This document shows, piece by piece, positions 56,643 through 64,000 of a DNA stretch of 64,000 nt. This stretch comes from Pantoea sp. CCBC3-3-1. GTDB taxonomy: Bacteria; Pseudomonadota; Gammaproteobacteria; Enterobacterales; Enterobacteriaceae. The stretch is from NCBI RefSeq assembly GCF_007981265.1, contig NZ_CP034363.1:1054001-1118000 (forward strand), given 5' to 3'. How positions within the stretch are numbered: the first letter of the stretch is position 1; each line of letters begins with the position of its first letter. The notes under the pieces were generated by a model. That model did not search any database and was not told the DNA's origin. It saw only the letters and a list, made by a program, of their open reading frames with translations. Both the position numbers and the translations under genes were made by a program.

Positions 56643-57286
56643 TGAAACTCTTTTTGGCCTTTTTTGCTTTCTTTTCGGTGATGGCACTGACCGGCTGCGC
56701 GAAAAAAGCGCCCTATGACTACACCGCCTTTCGTGAGAGCAAGCCGGCTTCTATTCTGGTACTGCCTGCACAAAATGAAACCACGGATATCAATGCCGCC
56801 CACAGCTTTGTGTCGATGGTGACGCAGCCGCTGGCCGAATCGGGTTACTACGTGTTTCCGGTCGCGGTGGTGGAAGAAACCTTCAGGCAGAACGGCCTGA
56901 CCAATGCCACGGATATTCGTAGCGTCAGTACGGCTAAGCTTCGCAGCATTTTCAACGCCGATGCGGCGCTCTATATCGACGTCACCCATTACGGGACCAA
57001 ATACGTGCTTGTTGATAGCGTGACCACCGTGACGGCTACCGCGAAGCTGGTCGATCTGCGTAGCGGCAAGCAGATCTGGAGCGGAATGGCGTCGGCGTCC
57101 GACAACGAAAACAGCAGCACCAACAGCGGCCTGGGCATCCTCGTGGCGGCTGTGGTGAAGCAAATCAGCAATAAAGTGACCGATGAGGCGCACACTATTG
57201 CTGGTGTGGCAAGCACGCGGTTGCTAACGGCTAACACCAACGGCGGGATCCTGGCCGGGCCTCGTGCGAAGGCAGTAAAACCTTGA
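56642..57286 (+). CDS. DUF799 (GNA1162-type) lipoprotein
   Basis: A 214-residue precursor with lipobox LTGC (C19). DYTAFRESKPASILVLPAQNETTDINAAHSFVSMVTQPLAESGYYVFPVAVVEETFRQNGL and VSTAKLRSIFNADAALYIDVTHYGTKYVLVDSVTTVTATAKLVDLRSGKQIWSG match the GNA1162/DUF799 family. The Neisseria member is a surface lipoprotein. A terminator follows. The set CsgG-DUF4810-DUF799 recurs in many proteobacteria and may build an outer-membrane assembly of unknown role. Confidence 0.88.
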   Translation: MKLFLAFFAFFSVMALTGCAKKAPYDYTAFRESKPASILVLPAQNETTDINAAHSFVSMVTQPLAESGYYVFPVAVVEETFRQNGLTNATDIRSVSTAKLRSIFNADAALYIDVTHYGTKYVLVDSVTTVTATAKLVDLRSGKQIWSGMASASDNENSSTNSGLGILVAAVVKQISNKVTDEAHTIAGVASTRLLTANTNGGILAGPRAKAVKP

Positions 57287-57289
57287 TGG

Positions 57290-57313
57290 ACAGGGCGCCA
57301 GACGGCGCCCTGT
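57290..57313 (+). terminator. Terminator after the lipoprotein operon
   Basis: A 10-base stem (ACAGGGCGCC with GGCGCCCTGT) just after the DUF799 stop. The following TTAACAT is a weak U-run. Confidence 0.65.
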
Positions 57314-57398
57314 TAACATAGCGCTGGCATGTGTCCCGCGCGCTTTGAGTTTGTCTGCTATCTGCGCCCCATTTTATTCACTTTTCCCGCGGCGCCAG

Positions 57399-60300
57399 TC
57401 AGGCCGTGGGCGTTTCCAGCTTGCTGTAACCCAGCCCGTTTATTTTGCGTACCTTAATTTGCACCGGAATGCGTTCTTTCATTGCCTCAACGTGGCTGAT
57501 GACGCCGATGGTTTTGCCGCTGGCATTTAACGCATCCAGCGCGTCGAGTGCGCTGTCCAGCGTCTCCGCATCCAGCGTGCCGAAGCCTTCGTCCAGAAAC
57601 AGCGATTCAATTCGCGTTTTATGACTGACCAAATCGGAAAGCGCCAGCGCCAGCGCCAGGCTGACCAGAAAACTCTCACCGCCGGAAAGGGTACGGGTAT
57701 CGCGCTGCGCATCGGCCTGCCAGGTATCCACCACCTGAAGCTCCAGCGCCTCCTGTGATTTACGCTGCAACAGATAGCGGCCGTGCAGGCGATCCAGCTG
57801 GTTGTTGGCCAGCCAGACCAGGTGATCCAACGTTAAGCCCTGGGCAAATTTACGGAACTTATCGCCTTCTTTTGAACCAATCAACTGGTTGAGGTAGTTC
57901 CAGTCCTCGACGTCACGCGCTTTTTGCTCAATGCTGACCAGCAGCGCTTGCTGTTGTTCGCGTCGGGCTGCATCGCTGGATATCTGCTGACGAACCTCGC
58001 CCTGCTGGCTGGCGTTGTCCCGCAGCTGCCGTGGAAGGCTTTCGGCCGTGGCGCTCAGCGTTTCTCTCTCTACCGGTAAATCTGCCGGCTGTGATGAAAG
58101 CAATGCAGCAAGATTTTTTTCTGCCTGTTCAACCAGCACGGCCGCCTGCTGACGACGCCTTTCATGCTGTTGCTGAAGCGCTTTCAGCCTGGCGGTATGT
58201 TCTTCATCCAGCAGCGCTGCGGCAAACGCGTTTTCATCGCTGAAATGCGTAACCGTTAACGCCTCGCTAAACGCCTGCTGCGCCGCTTTCAGCCGACGCT
58301 CCAGCGCTTCTTCCTGCTCAGTGAGAGAATTATGCTGTCCGGTCAGAGTATTTAACTGGCTTTGCTGCTGCTGCCACTGCTGTTGCAGGTGCTGGCAGCG
58401 TTCAGTGTGAGCCTGAGACAGCTCGCGAAGCTGCTGCTGAACCTGCGCAGTGCGCTGCTCGCCAAAGAGCTGCTGACGCTCCTGACGGCAGGCGGTTAGC
58501 GTTTGTAGTTCATGACGGAGACGCGCTTCACGACTGTTTTGACCGGTCTGCTCACGGGCAATTTCCTCTTGCAATGCCTGCTGCTGCGTTGCCAGAGTTG
58601 TCAGCTGCGAGGCGAGGTCAGTTAGTACCCGCTCCGCTTGTGCCCATTGCTCTGACTCTTTTTTCCTGTCAGTGAGCCAGGTTTCATGCTCATCTGGCGC
58701 AGGCAGCGTCAGTGCATGTTCCTGCAACGAGTCCCGTAAGGTTTCGCGCTGTTTCTCCACGCTTTGCTGCTCCTGAAGCAGCAGCTGTTCCTGCTCGGCC
58801 AGCGCCTGGTTCAGCGTCTGTAACTGTTGCGCTGCCAGCAACTGTTGCTGCTGGAGCGCCGCGCTCTCGTTCTGCTGACGCTGCAACAGATCTTTAAGCT
58901 GCTGCAACTGGCGGGCATGCTGTTGCAGATTGACCAGCTGAGCCTGAAGCTCGCTTTCCTGCTGCTCCTGTGCGGCAAGCCAGCCGGTGGTTTTCTCCGG
59001 CTCTTCCGGCGTCAATAAAATTGTCAGGGCTTCAGTCGTGGCCTGCCATTGCGCACGCAGCTGGGCACACTCTCGCTCGCTATCCGTGCGTTCCTGTAGC
59101 AGCTTTTCTGCCTGGAGTTGCAGGTTTTTTACCTGCTCGCGACGGGTGGTGCCCTCATCTTTTAGCTTTTCCACTTCAGCTTTCAACAGCATCAGGCGCT
59201 GCTGATTTTCTGAAGGTTTAAGCGCCTGATATTCGTGAATGGCAGGATGCTGGCAGGAGCCACAAAGCGGGCAGGGGGAGTCGGGTTCCAGCAGGGCGCG
59301 GTGCTGTTCCAAATCGGCAATACGCTGCTCCAGCTCACAGCGTTTTTCCAGATCCTGATAGTGCTGATTTTTCTCTTTCCAGCTGCTGCGCAGGCTGTGC
59401 AATTGCTGTTCAGCCTGTTGCAGCGCCTGGTGTACTCCTTGCTGGCTGGTTAGCTGGCGCTCACTAAGTAACGTTATTTGTTGCCACTGAGCGGCGAGCA
59501 GCGTTAATTTTTGGCGCAGCGGCCGCTGTTCGTTCAGCCGGGTTAGCGCCGCCTGGAGCTGTTCTTCCGGGTGCTGCTGCTGGAGCAGGGTCAGGCTTTT
59601 TTCGGCCTCGCTAAAACGCTGCTGCGCCTCTTCCAGCTGCTGTTGCTGTGGTTTGGCCTGCTGTTTTAGCCCCGCAATTTGCGCCTGCAACTGCGAAATG
59701 CTTTTTTTCTGCCCGGCGATGCGCTGTTGGTGCGCATTCAGCGCCAGCTCGCTCTGGTGCTGCTGCTCGAAACGCGCCCGCCAGAAAGGCAGTAATTCAG
59801 CCCAGCGCGAGAAGCGGCCATTCGCCTCGGCCCACAGCTGTTGCCGCTGCTGTTGCTTTACTGTTTCGCTCTGAGCCTGCTGGTTTTTCATTAATGCAGC
59901 CTGACGCTCATTAATATGAAGTTGGTACTCGCTAACCTCTTTAGCCAGCTGCTCATGCTGTGCGGCCAGTGAGGCAATGCGGTTATCCAGCGGTAATACG
60001 CTGTCGCTGATTAACGTTTCCTGCTGCTGGCGATACGCCTCATGGTGTTGGCGTGTTGCTTCCGCTTCTTTTAGCTGCCGCGCCACGCCTTCCAACTGCT
60101 GGCTGGCCTGTTGCTGCTGGAGGGTTAAACGATCAAGCTGCGCTTTTAGCGCCTCAGCATCCTGCTGATACTGGTTGCGCAGCTGCCAGCCTGGGCGCAG
60201 TTTTTCTGCCGGTTCGGCCAGCGTCAGACGCTGAAGCTGCGGTTGATCCTGTTGCCAGGCTGCTTCCGCCTGCTGCTGCTCTGCCATCGCCGTCTGACGA

Positions 60301-61073
60301 GTCTGGCAAGCTGCCAGATGCTGCTGATGCCACTGCAACAAACGCTGTTGCCGCTGATGTTGCGAAGTAAGCGCCTGCTCCGCTTCTGTTAACTTTTCCA
60401 GCTGGGTTTTAAGCAGCTGTAATTGCTCTGCATCCAGCAGCGACATCCCGCTTGCCTGCGCGCGCAGCTGGTCCAGCTCAACTCTGCTATTTTTAAACCG
60501 TTCGAAGACGTTGGCCGACAGGCGGCCGTAGATTTCCGTGCCGGTCAGCTCCTCCAGCAGCTCGGCGCGGCTGTTGGCGTCTGCGTTAAGAAAAGCGGCA
60601 AACTGCCCCTGAGAGAGCATCATCGATTTAGTGAAGCGCTCAAAATCCAGTCCGGTCAGCGCCGTCAGCATCTCCAGCTTGTCTTTCACTTTGTCAGCAA
60701 CGATTTTATTGTCATCGCAGCGTGCCAGCTCGACTCGCGGTGCCTGTAAATTACCCTCAACCGCGCCACGCGCCCGGTTCTGGCTCCAGAAAGCGCGCCA
60801 GGCAACGCCTTTTACCTCAAACTCCACCTCGGCCAGACATTCCGACGTGTCACGCGTCATCAGGTCATTTTGTGACTGTGACAGTTTTCCCAGACGAGAC
60901 GTTTCGTGGTAAAGCGCGAGACAGATCGCATCCAGCAGCGTGGTTTTCCCCGCGCCGGTTGGGCCGGTGATGGCAAACAGGCCGTTACTGGCGAAAGGCT
61001 CGGCGGTAAAATCAATTTTCCATTCGCCCTTCAGCGAGTTGAGGTTTTTAAACCGCAGCGTCAGGATTTTCAT
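57399..61073 (-). CDS. sbcC: Exonuclease subunit SbcC
   Basis: A 1224-residue SMC-like ATPase. Walker [17 protein letters not shown] (residues 35-50), a very long Gln-rich coiled coil broken by the zinc-hook CPLCGSC, then the signature [18 protein letters not shown] and Walker [17 protein letters not shown]. It clamps DNA and, with SbcD, cuts hairpins and protein-blocked ends. The start overlaps the sbcD stop by 4 bases. Gln content in the coiled coil is very high and should not be mistaken for a repeat region. Confidence 0.97.
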   Translation of the reverse strand: MKILTLRFKNLNSLKGEWKIDFTAEPFASNGLFAITGPTGAGKTTLLDAICLALYHETSRLGKLSQSQNDLMTRDTSECLAEVEFEVKGVAWRAFWSQNRARGAVEGNLQAPRVELARCDDNKIVADKVKDKLEMLTALTGLDFERFTKSMMLSQGQFAAFLNADANSRAELLEELTGTEIYGRLSANVFERFKNSRVELDQLRAQASGMSLLDAEQLQLLKTQLEKLTEAEQALTSQHQRQQRLLQWHQQHLAACQTRQTAMAEQQQAEAAWQQDQPQLQRLTLAEPAEKLRPGWQLRNQYQQDAEALKAQLDRLTLQQQQASQQLEGVARQLKEAEATRQHHEAYRQQQETLISDSVLPLDNRIASLAAQHEQLAKEVSEYQLHINERQAALMKNQQAQSETVKQQQRQQLWAEANGRFSRWAELLPFWRARFEQQHQSELALNAHQQRIAGQKKSISQLQAQIAGLKQQAKPQQQQLEEAQQRFSEAEKSLTLLQQQHPEEQLQAALTRLNEQRPLRQKLTLLAAQWQQITLLSERQLTSQQGVHQALQQAEQQLHSLRSSWKEKNQHYQDLEKRCELEQRIADLEQHRALLEPDSPCPLCGSCQHPAIHEYQALKPSENQQRLMLLKAEVEKLKDEGTTRREQVKNLQLQAEKLLQERTDSERECAQLRAQWQATTEALTILLTPEEPEKTTGWLAAQEQQESELQAQLVNLQQHARQLQQLKDLLQRQQNESAALQQQQLLAAQQLQTLNQALAEQEQLLLQEQQSVEKQRETLRDSLQEHALTLPAPDEHETWLTDRKKESEQWAQAERVLTDLASQLTTLATQQQALQEEIAREQTGQNSREARLRHELQTLTACRQERQQLFGEQRTAQVQQQLRELSQAHTERCQHLQQQWQQQQSQLNTLTGQHNSLTEQEEALERRLKAAQQAFSEALTVTHFSDENAFAAALLDEEHTARLKALQQQHERRRQQAAVLVEQAEKNLAALLSSQPADLPVERETLSATAESLPRQLRDNASQQGEVRQQISSDAARREQQQALLVSIEQKARDVEDWNYLNQLIGSKEGDKFRKFAQGLTLDHLVWLANNQLDRLHGRYLLQRKSQEALELQVVDTWQADAQRDTRTLSGGESFLVSLALALALSDLVSHKTRIESLFLDEGFGTLDAETLDSALDALDALNASGKTIGVISHVEAMKERIPVQIKVRKINGLGYSKLETPTA

Positions 61074-62290
61074 GGCTGTTCCTCATCATTCAACTCCGCC
61101 AGCGTCTGTCGGAACAGCAGCGTGGCGCGGGCAATCCGCTGCGGTTCTTCTTCTTCCAGCGCCAGGCGACGGCTGAATACCTCTTCCACGCTGAGTTCGC
61201 TCAGCGTCTCGTTGTTCTGACGGGCGATGACCTGATCACGCTGTTCACGACTGCGGCGCAGCAGCACGACCTCTACCGGCAATTCCTGCGTCAGCTCTTC
61301 AATTCGTCGCTGCAAATCGTGCAGCCAGCCTTGCGTGACAATCTCAATATCCAGCCAGACGGTTTTACCATCATCACGAGGCGGTATTGCTGCCAGCTGC
61401 CGCTCGATCTCCTCCAGCGAACCTTTAATCATTTGCATCGGCTGGAAAGTGGGAACGATCAGCGGTTCAACCTGATTCAGTTTGCCGTCAAGGAAGTCGA
61501 CCAGAAATACGCTTTTCTCTTTGCCCAACTCATCAAAGCTGAGCGGAATGGGGGAGCCGCTGTAGCGAATATGCTCGGTTCCGGCGATGCGCTGCGCGCG
61601 GTGAATATGGCCAAGCGCGATGTAGTCCGCTGCGGGAAACGCCTGCGCCGGAAAGGCATCCAGCGTACCGATATAGATATCGCGCACCGCATCGCTTTTG
61701 GTGACGCCAACGGTGGTCAGATGACCGGTTGCGATGATTGGCAGCGTTAAATCCAGCTGCTCGCGCCGCGCCACGGCTTCGTGCCAGCAGCGCTGATAGT
61801 GATGAGTAATCGCTTCGGCCAGCGTTTGCTGTTTTTCACGTCCTGACTGGCCTGCCTGGCTACGGGTGATATCGCGAGGACGCAAAAAAGGGATGGCGCA
61901 AAGCAGGGCGCCGGGCTGGCCGTCGCGGCGATTTAGCAGCAAAACCTGTTCATTAAGGTTGTCGCTGGCGGACGCAATAACCCGGGTGTTCAGGCAGGCC
62001 AACAGCTCGCGGGATTCGTTAAGCGTGGCCACCGAGTCGTGATTACCGGCCAGCATCACCAGCTGGCAGCCGGTTTGACTGAGCCTGACGATAAAACGGT
62101 TATACAGCTCGCGCGCATAGCTTGGAGGCGAACCCGTATCAAAAATATCGCCGGCCACGATAATGGCATCGACCTGATGCTGTTCTGCCTGCGCCAGCAG
62201 CCAGTCCAGAAAAGCCTGATGTTCGGCTGCGCGGCTTTTGGTATAGAAGAACTGGCCCAGATGCCAGTCGGCGGTATGAATGATTCGCAT
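61070..62290 (-). CDS. sbcD: Exonuclease subunit SbcD
   Basis: A 406-residue Mre11-type nuclease. [31 protein letters not shown] and the later ATGHL and GHIH motifs carry the metal-binding His, Asp and Asn residues. The start at 62290 follows AGGGA; the frame extends to 62317. It forms the nuclease with SbcC, which follows with an ATGA overlap. It is divergent from phoB. Confidence 0.97.
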   Translation of the reverse strand: MRIIHTADWHLGQFFYTKSRAAEHQAFLDWLLAQAEQHQVDAIIVAGDIFDTGSPPSYARELYNRFIVRLSQTGCQLVMLAGNHDSVATLNESRELLACLNTRVIASASDNLNEQVLLLNRRDGQPGALLCAIPFLRPRDITRSQAGQSGREKQQTLAEAITHHYQRCWHEAVARREQLDLTLPIIATGHLTTVGVTKSDAVRDIYIGTLDAFPAQAFPAADYIALGHIHRAQRIAGTEHIRYSGSPIPLSFDELGKEKSVFLVDFLDGKLNQVEPLIVPTFQPMQMIKGSLEEIERQLAAIPPRDDGKTVWLDIEIVTQGWLHDLQRRIEELTQELPVEVVLLRRSREQRDQVIARQNNETLSELSVEEVFSRRLALEEEEPQRIARATLLFRQTLAELNDEEQP

Positions 62291-62421
62291 GAGTTCCCTG
62301 TGAATGCGCCAGGACAAGACGGCGATTATAAACAGTCAGGGGCAAAACCCCAGCGCAAAGGCATTTCACTGTTGATAAAGTGTTATAAAACGGGGCGGAA
62401 GCCGATGCTTTTTTCATAAAA

Positions 62422-62439
62422 ATGTCATAAAACTGACGC
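62422..62439 (+). promoter_or_regulatory. Pho box upstream of phoB
   Basis: TGTCATAAAACTGACGCA-type 18-base site (two TGTCAT-like 7-mers spaced by AAAC) matches the PhoB box consensus CTGTCAT-A-A-A-N-CTGTCAT with minor changes. It lies 52 bases before the phoB start, where E. coli phoB has its box. Confidence 0.8.
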
Positions 62440-62490
62440 ATAATGTCGCCGCATATCCAGTGACATTCCGTCACAAACGCAGGAGCAATA

Positions 62491-63180
62491 ATGGCTAAGC
62501 GCATTCTGGTGGTCGAAGATGAAGCCCCAATCCGTGAGATGTTATGTTTTGTTCTGGAGCAAAATGACTACCAGCCGATCGAAGCGGAAGATTATGACAG
62601 CGCCGTTAATTTGCTGATCGAACCCTGGCCCGATTTGATCCTGCTGGACTGGATGTTGCCGGGCGGATCCGGCATCCAGTTTATCAAACATCTTAAACGT
62701 GAAGCGATGACCCGCGATATCCCGGTGATGATGCTAACGGCACGCGGCGAGGAAGAGGATCGCGTTCGCGGTCTGGAAGTGGGGGCCGACGACTATATTA
62801 CCAAGCCTTTCTCCCCTAAAGAGCTGGTGGCCCGGATCAAAGCCGTGATGCGCCGGATTTCACCGATGGCGGTGGAAGAGGTCATTGAAATCCAGGGGCT
62901 GAGCCTCGATCCCTCTTCACACCGCGTCATGTCTGAAACGCAGCCGTTGGAAATGGGGCCGACAGAATACAAACTGCTGCATTTCTTTATGACTCATCCC
63001 GAACGGGTTTACAGCCGTGAGCAGTTGCTTAATCATGTCTGGGGCACTAACGTTTACGTCGAGGATCGCACCGTCGACGTACATATTCGCCGCTTGCGCA
63101 AAGCCCTTGAGCTGACCGGGCACGATCGCATGGTGCAGACGGTTCGCGGAACAGGTTATCGTTTTTCTGCACGTTTCTGA
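62491..63180 (+). CDS. phoB: Phosphate regulon response regulator PhoB
   Basis: A 229-residue OmpR-family regulator. Receiver with D53 (LLDWMLPG), conserved T and K (LTARG, TKPFSP), and a C-terminal winged helix with [49 protein letters not shown]. It binds Pho boxes, including the one upstream of itself. AGGAGC precedes the ATG. Confidence 0.98.
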   Translation: MAKRILVVEDEAPIREMLCFVLEQNDYQPIEAEDYDSAVNLLIEPWPDLILLDWMLPGGSGIQFIKHLKREAMTRDIPVMMLTARGEEEDRVRGLEVGADDYITKPFSPKELVARIKAVMRRISPMAVEEVIEIQGLSLDPSSHRVMSETQPLEMGPTEYKLLHFFMTHPERVYSREQLLNHVWGTNVYVEDRTVDVHIRRLRKALELTGHDRMVQTVRGTGYRFSARF

Positions 63181-63200
63181 TCGTAACCGGAGCCTTTACC

Positions 63201-64000
63201 GTGCTGGAACGCCTCTCCTGGAAGAGATTACTGCTGGAGCTGGCGTTGGCCAGCCTTCCTGCTCTTATCATTGGCCTGTTGGTGGGCTACTTACCCTGGC
63301 TGCTGCTGATTTCAGTGCTGGCGGTGCTGTGCTGGCACTTCGCTAATCTACTGCGGCTTTCCCACTGGCTGTGGGTGGATCGTAGCATGACGCCACCGTC
63401 CGGTCGCGGCAGCTGGGAACCGCTGTTTTATGGCCTTTATCAGATGCAGGCGCGTAACCGTCGTCGCCGCCGTGAGTTGGGGCATCTGATTAAGCGTTTT
63501 CGCAGCGGTGCTGAGTCGCTGCCGGATGCGGTGGTGCTCACTACCGAAGAAGGCACGATTTTCTGGTGTAACGGCCTGGCTCAACAGCTTCTGGGCCTGC
63601 GCTGGCCAGAAGATAACGGCCAGAATATCCTCAATTTATTACGTTATCCTGAATTTACTCGTTATCTGCGCGAGCAGGATTTCACCCGTTCGTTAACGCT
63701 GGTGCTGAATAATCATCGTCATCTGGAGTTCCGGGTAATGCCCTACAGCGAAGGTCAGTGGCTGATGGTCGCGCGCGATGTGACGCAAATGCATCAGCTG
63801 GAAGGCGCGCGACGAAACTTCTTTGCTAACGTCAGCCACGAACTGCGTACGCCGTTGACCGTACTGCAAGGCTATCTGGAAATGATGAGCGACTCGGTGC
63901 TGGAAGGAAGCCAGCGGGATAAAGCCCTACATACGATGCAGCAGCAAACCCGGCGAATGGATGGTCTGGTGCAGCAGCTGTTAACGCTCTCCAGGATTGA
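63201..64000 (+). CDS. phoR: Phosphate sensor kinase PhoR (partial)
   Basis: The first 266 codons of PhoR, cut by the window edge. GTG start with GGAG nine bases upstream; [25 protein letters not shown] begins the protein as in E. coli. Two membrane segments, the RRRELG linker, a PAS domain and the start of the kinase core with the H-box [11 protein letters not shown] are visible. It senses phosphate through the Pst-PhoU system and phosphorylates PhoB. It follows phoB by 20 bases. Confidence 0.97.
   Translation, partial: MLERLSWKRLLLELALASLPALIIGLLVGYLPWLLLISVLAVLCWHFANLLRLSHWLWVDRSMTPPSGRGSWEPLFYGLYQMQARNRRRRRELGHLIKRFRSGAESLPDAVVLTTEEGTIFWCNGLAQQLLGLRWPEDNGQNILNLLRYPEFTRYLREQDFTRSLTLVLNNHRHLEFRVMPYSEGQWLMVARDVTQMHQLEGARRNFFANVSHELRTPLTVLQGYLEMMSDSVLEGSQRDKALHTMQQQTRRMDGLVQQLLTLSRI

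Noticed and set aside
57399-61073. Gln-codon-rich stretches that look like tandem repeats
   Set aside because: They encode the coiled coil of SbcC; the repeats are codon bias for glutamine, not a CRISPR or satellite array.

Overview
The window is a chromosomal segment of an enterobacterium, most likely a member of the Erwiniaceae such as Pantoea or Erwinia. That placement is inference. The evidence is a run of genes in nearly the E. coli K-12 order (iraP, proC, yaiI, aroL, yaiA, aroM, ppnP, rdgC, mak, sbcC, sbcD, phoB, phoR), close matches to E. coli proteins (AraE, LacZ, MdtG, PhoB), and many small accessory genes between them. No prophage, insertion sequence, CRISPR array, rRNA or tRNA gene was recognised.

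Layout. 1-4.6 kb: a periplasmic molybdenum aldehyde oxidoreductase operon (paoABC, with paoD running off the left edge), minus strand. 5-9.9 kb: a very acidic small protein, a 2H phosphoesterase-like protein, araE with AraC and CRP sites, an MFS transporter and a coupled pair of small proteins. 9.9-14.7 kb: a FUSC-type membrane protein, a fluoride riboswitch with crcB, an unknown membrane protein with a small partner, and a sugar porter behind a near-ideal CRP site. 15-21.4 kb: many small genes, including an IraP paralogue, two NTF2-like proteins, a YjbE-like exported protein, a lipid methyltransferase followed by an AriR/YmgB-type protein behind an RcsAB-box-like site, a second AriR-type gene, and a DUF305 protein behind a CueR-type operator. 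21.4-28.3 kb: a complete peptide-type ABC importer with two substrate-binding proteins. 28.4-37.4 kb: a CPBP protease, a CHASE-like/PAS/GGDEF/EAL protein, an unlisted 21-residue protein, an I78-type lipoprotein, a thioredoxin-like protein, a possible sRNA, a third AriR-type gene, a cold-shock gene, formaldehyde dehydrogenase, a KGG-repeat stress protein and mdtG. 37.4-51.2 kb: lacZ with a lac-type operator, iraP, a Rieske/AIF-like reductase, then the conserved proC-to-mak block. 51.2-57.3 kb: an accessory insert relative to E. coli, with an ethanolamine-type permease, an aminoglycoside-phosphotransferase-fold kinase, an AraC regulator, a TolA-C-like lipoprotein and a CsgG/DUF4810/DUF799 lipoprotein operon. 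57.4-64 kb: sbcDC and phoB-phoR (phoR cut by the right edge).

How the genes work together. Several units respond to the environment: arabinose uptake (AraC/CRP), fluoride export (riboswitch), a copper-linked DUF305 protein (CueR-type site), aromatic amino acid synthesis (TyrR box at aroL) and phosphate control (Pho box at phoB). The most unusual theme is the crowd of small putative regulators: two IraP-like anti-adaptors, three AriR/YmgB-like proteins, and several proteins of 21 to 65 residues with good ribosome binding sites. Together with the RcsAB-like site and the c-di-GMP enzyme they suggest layered RpoS, Rcs and biofilm control, but that link is inference.
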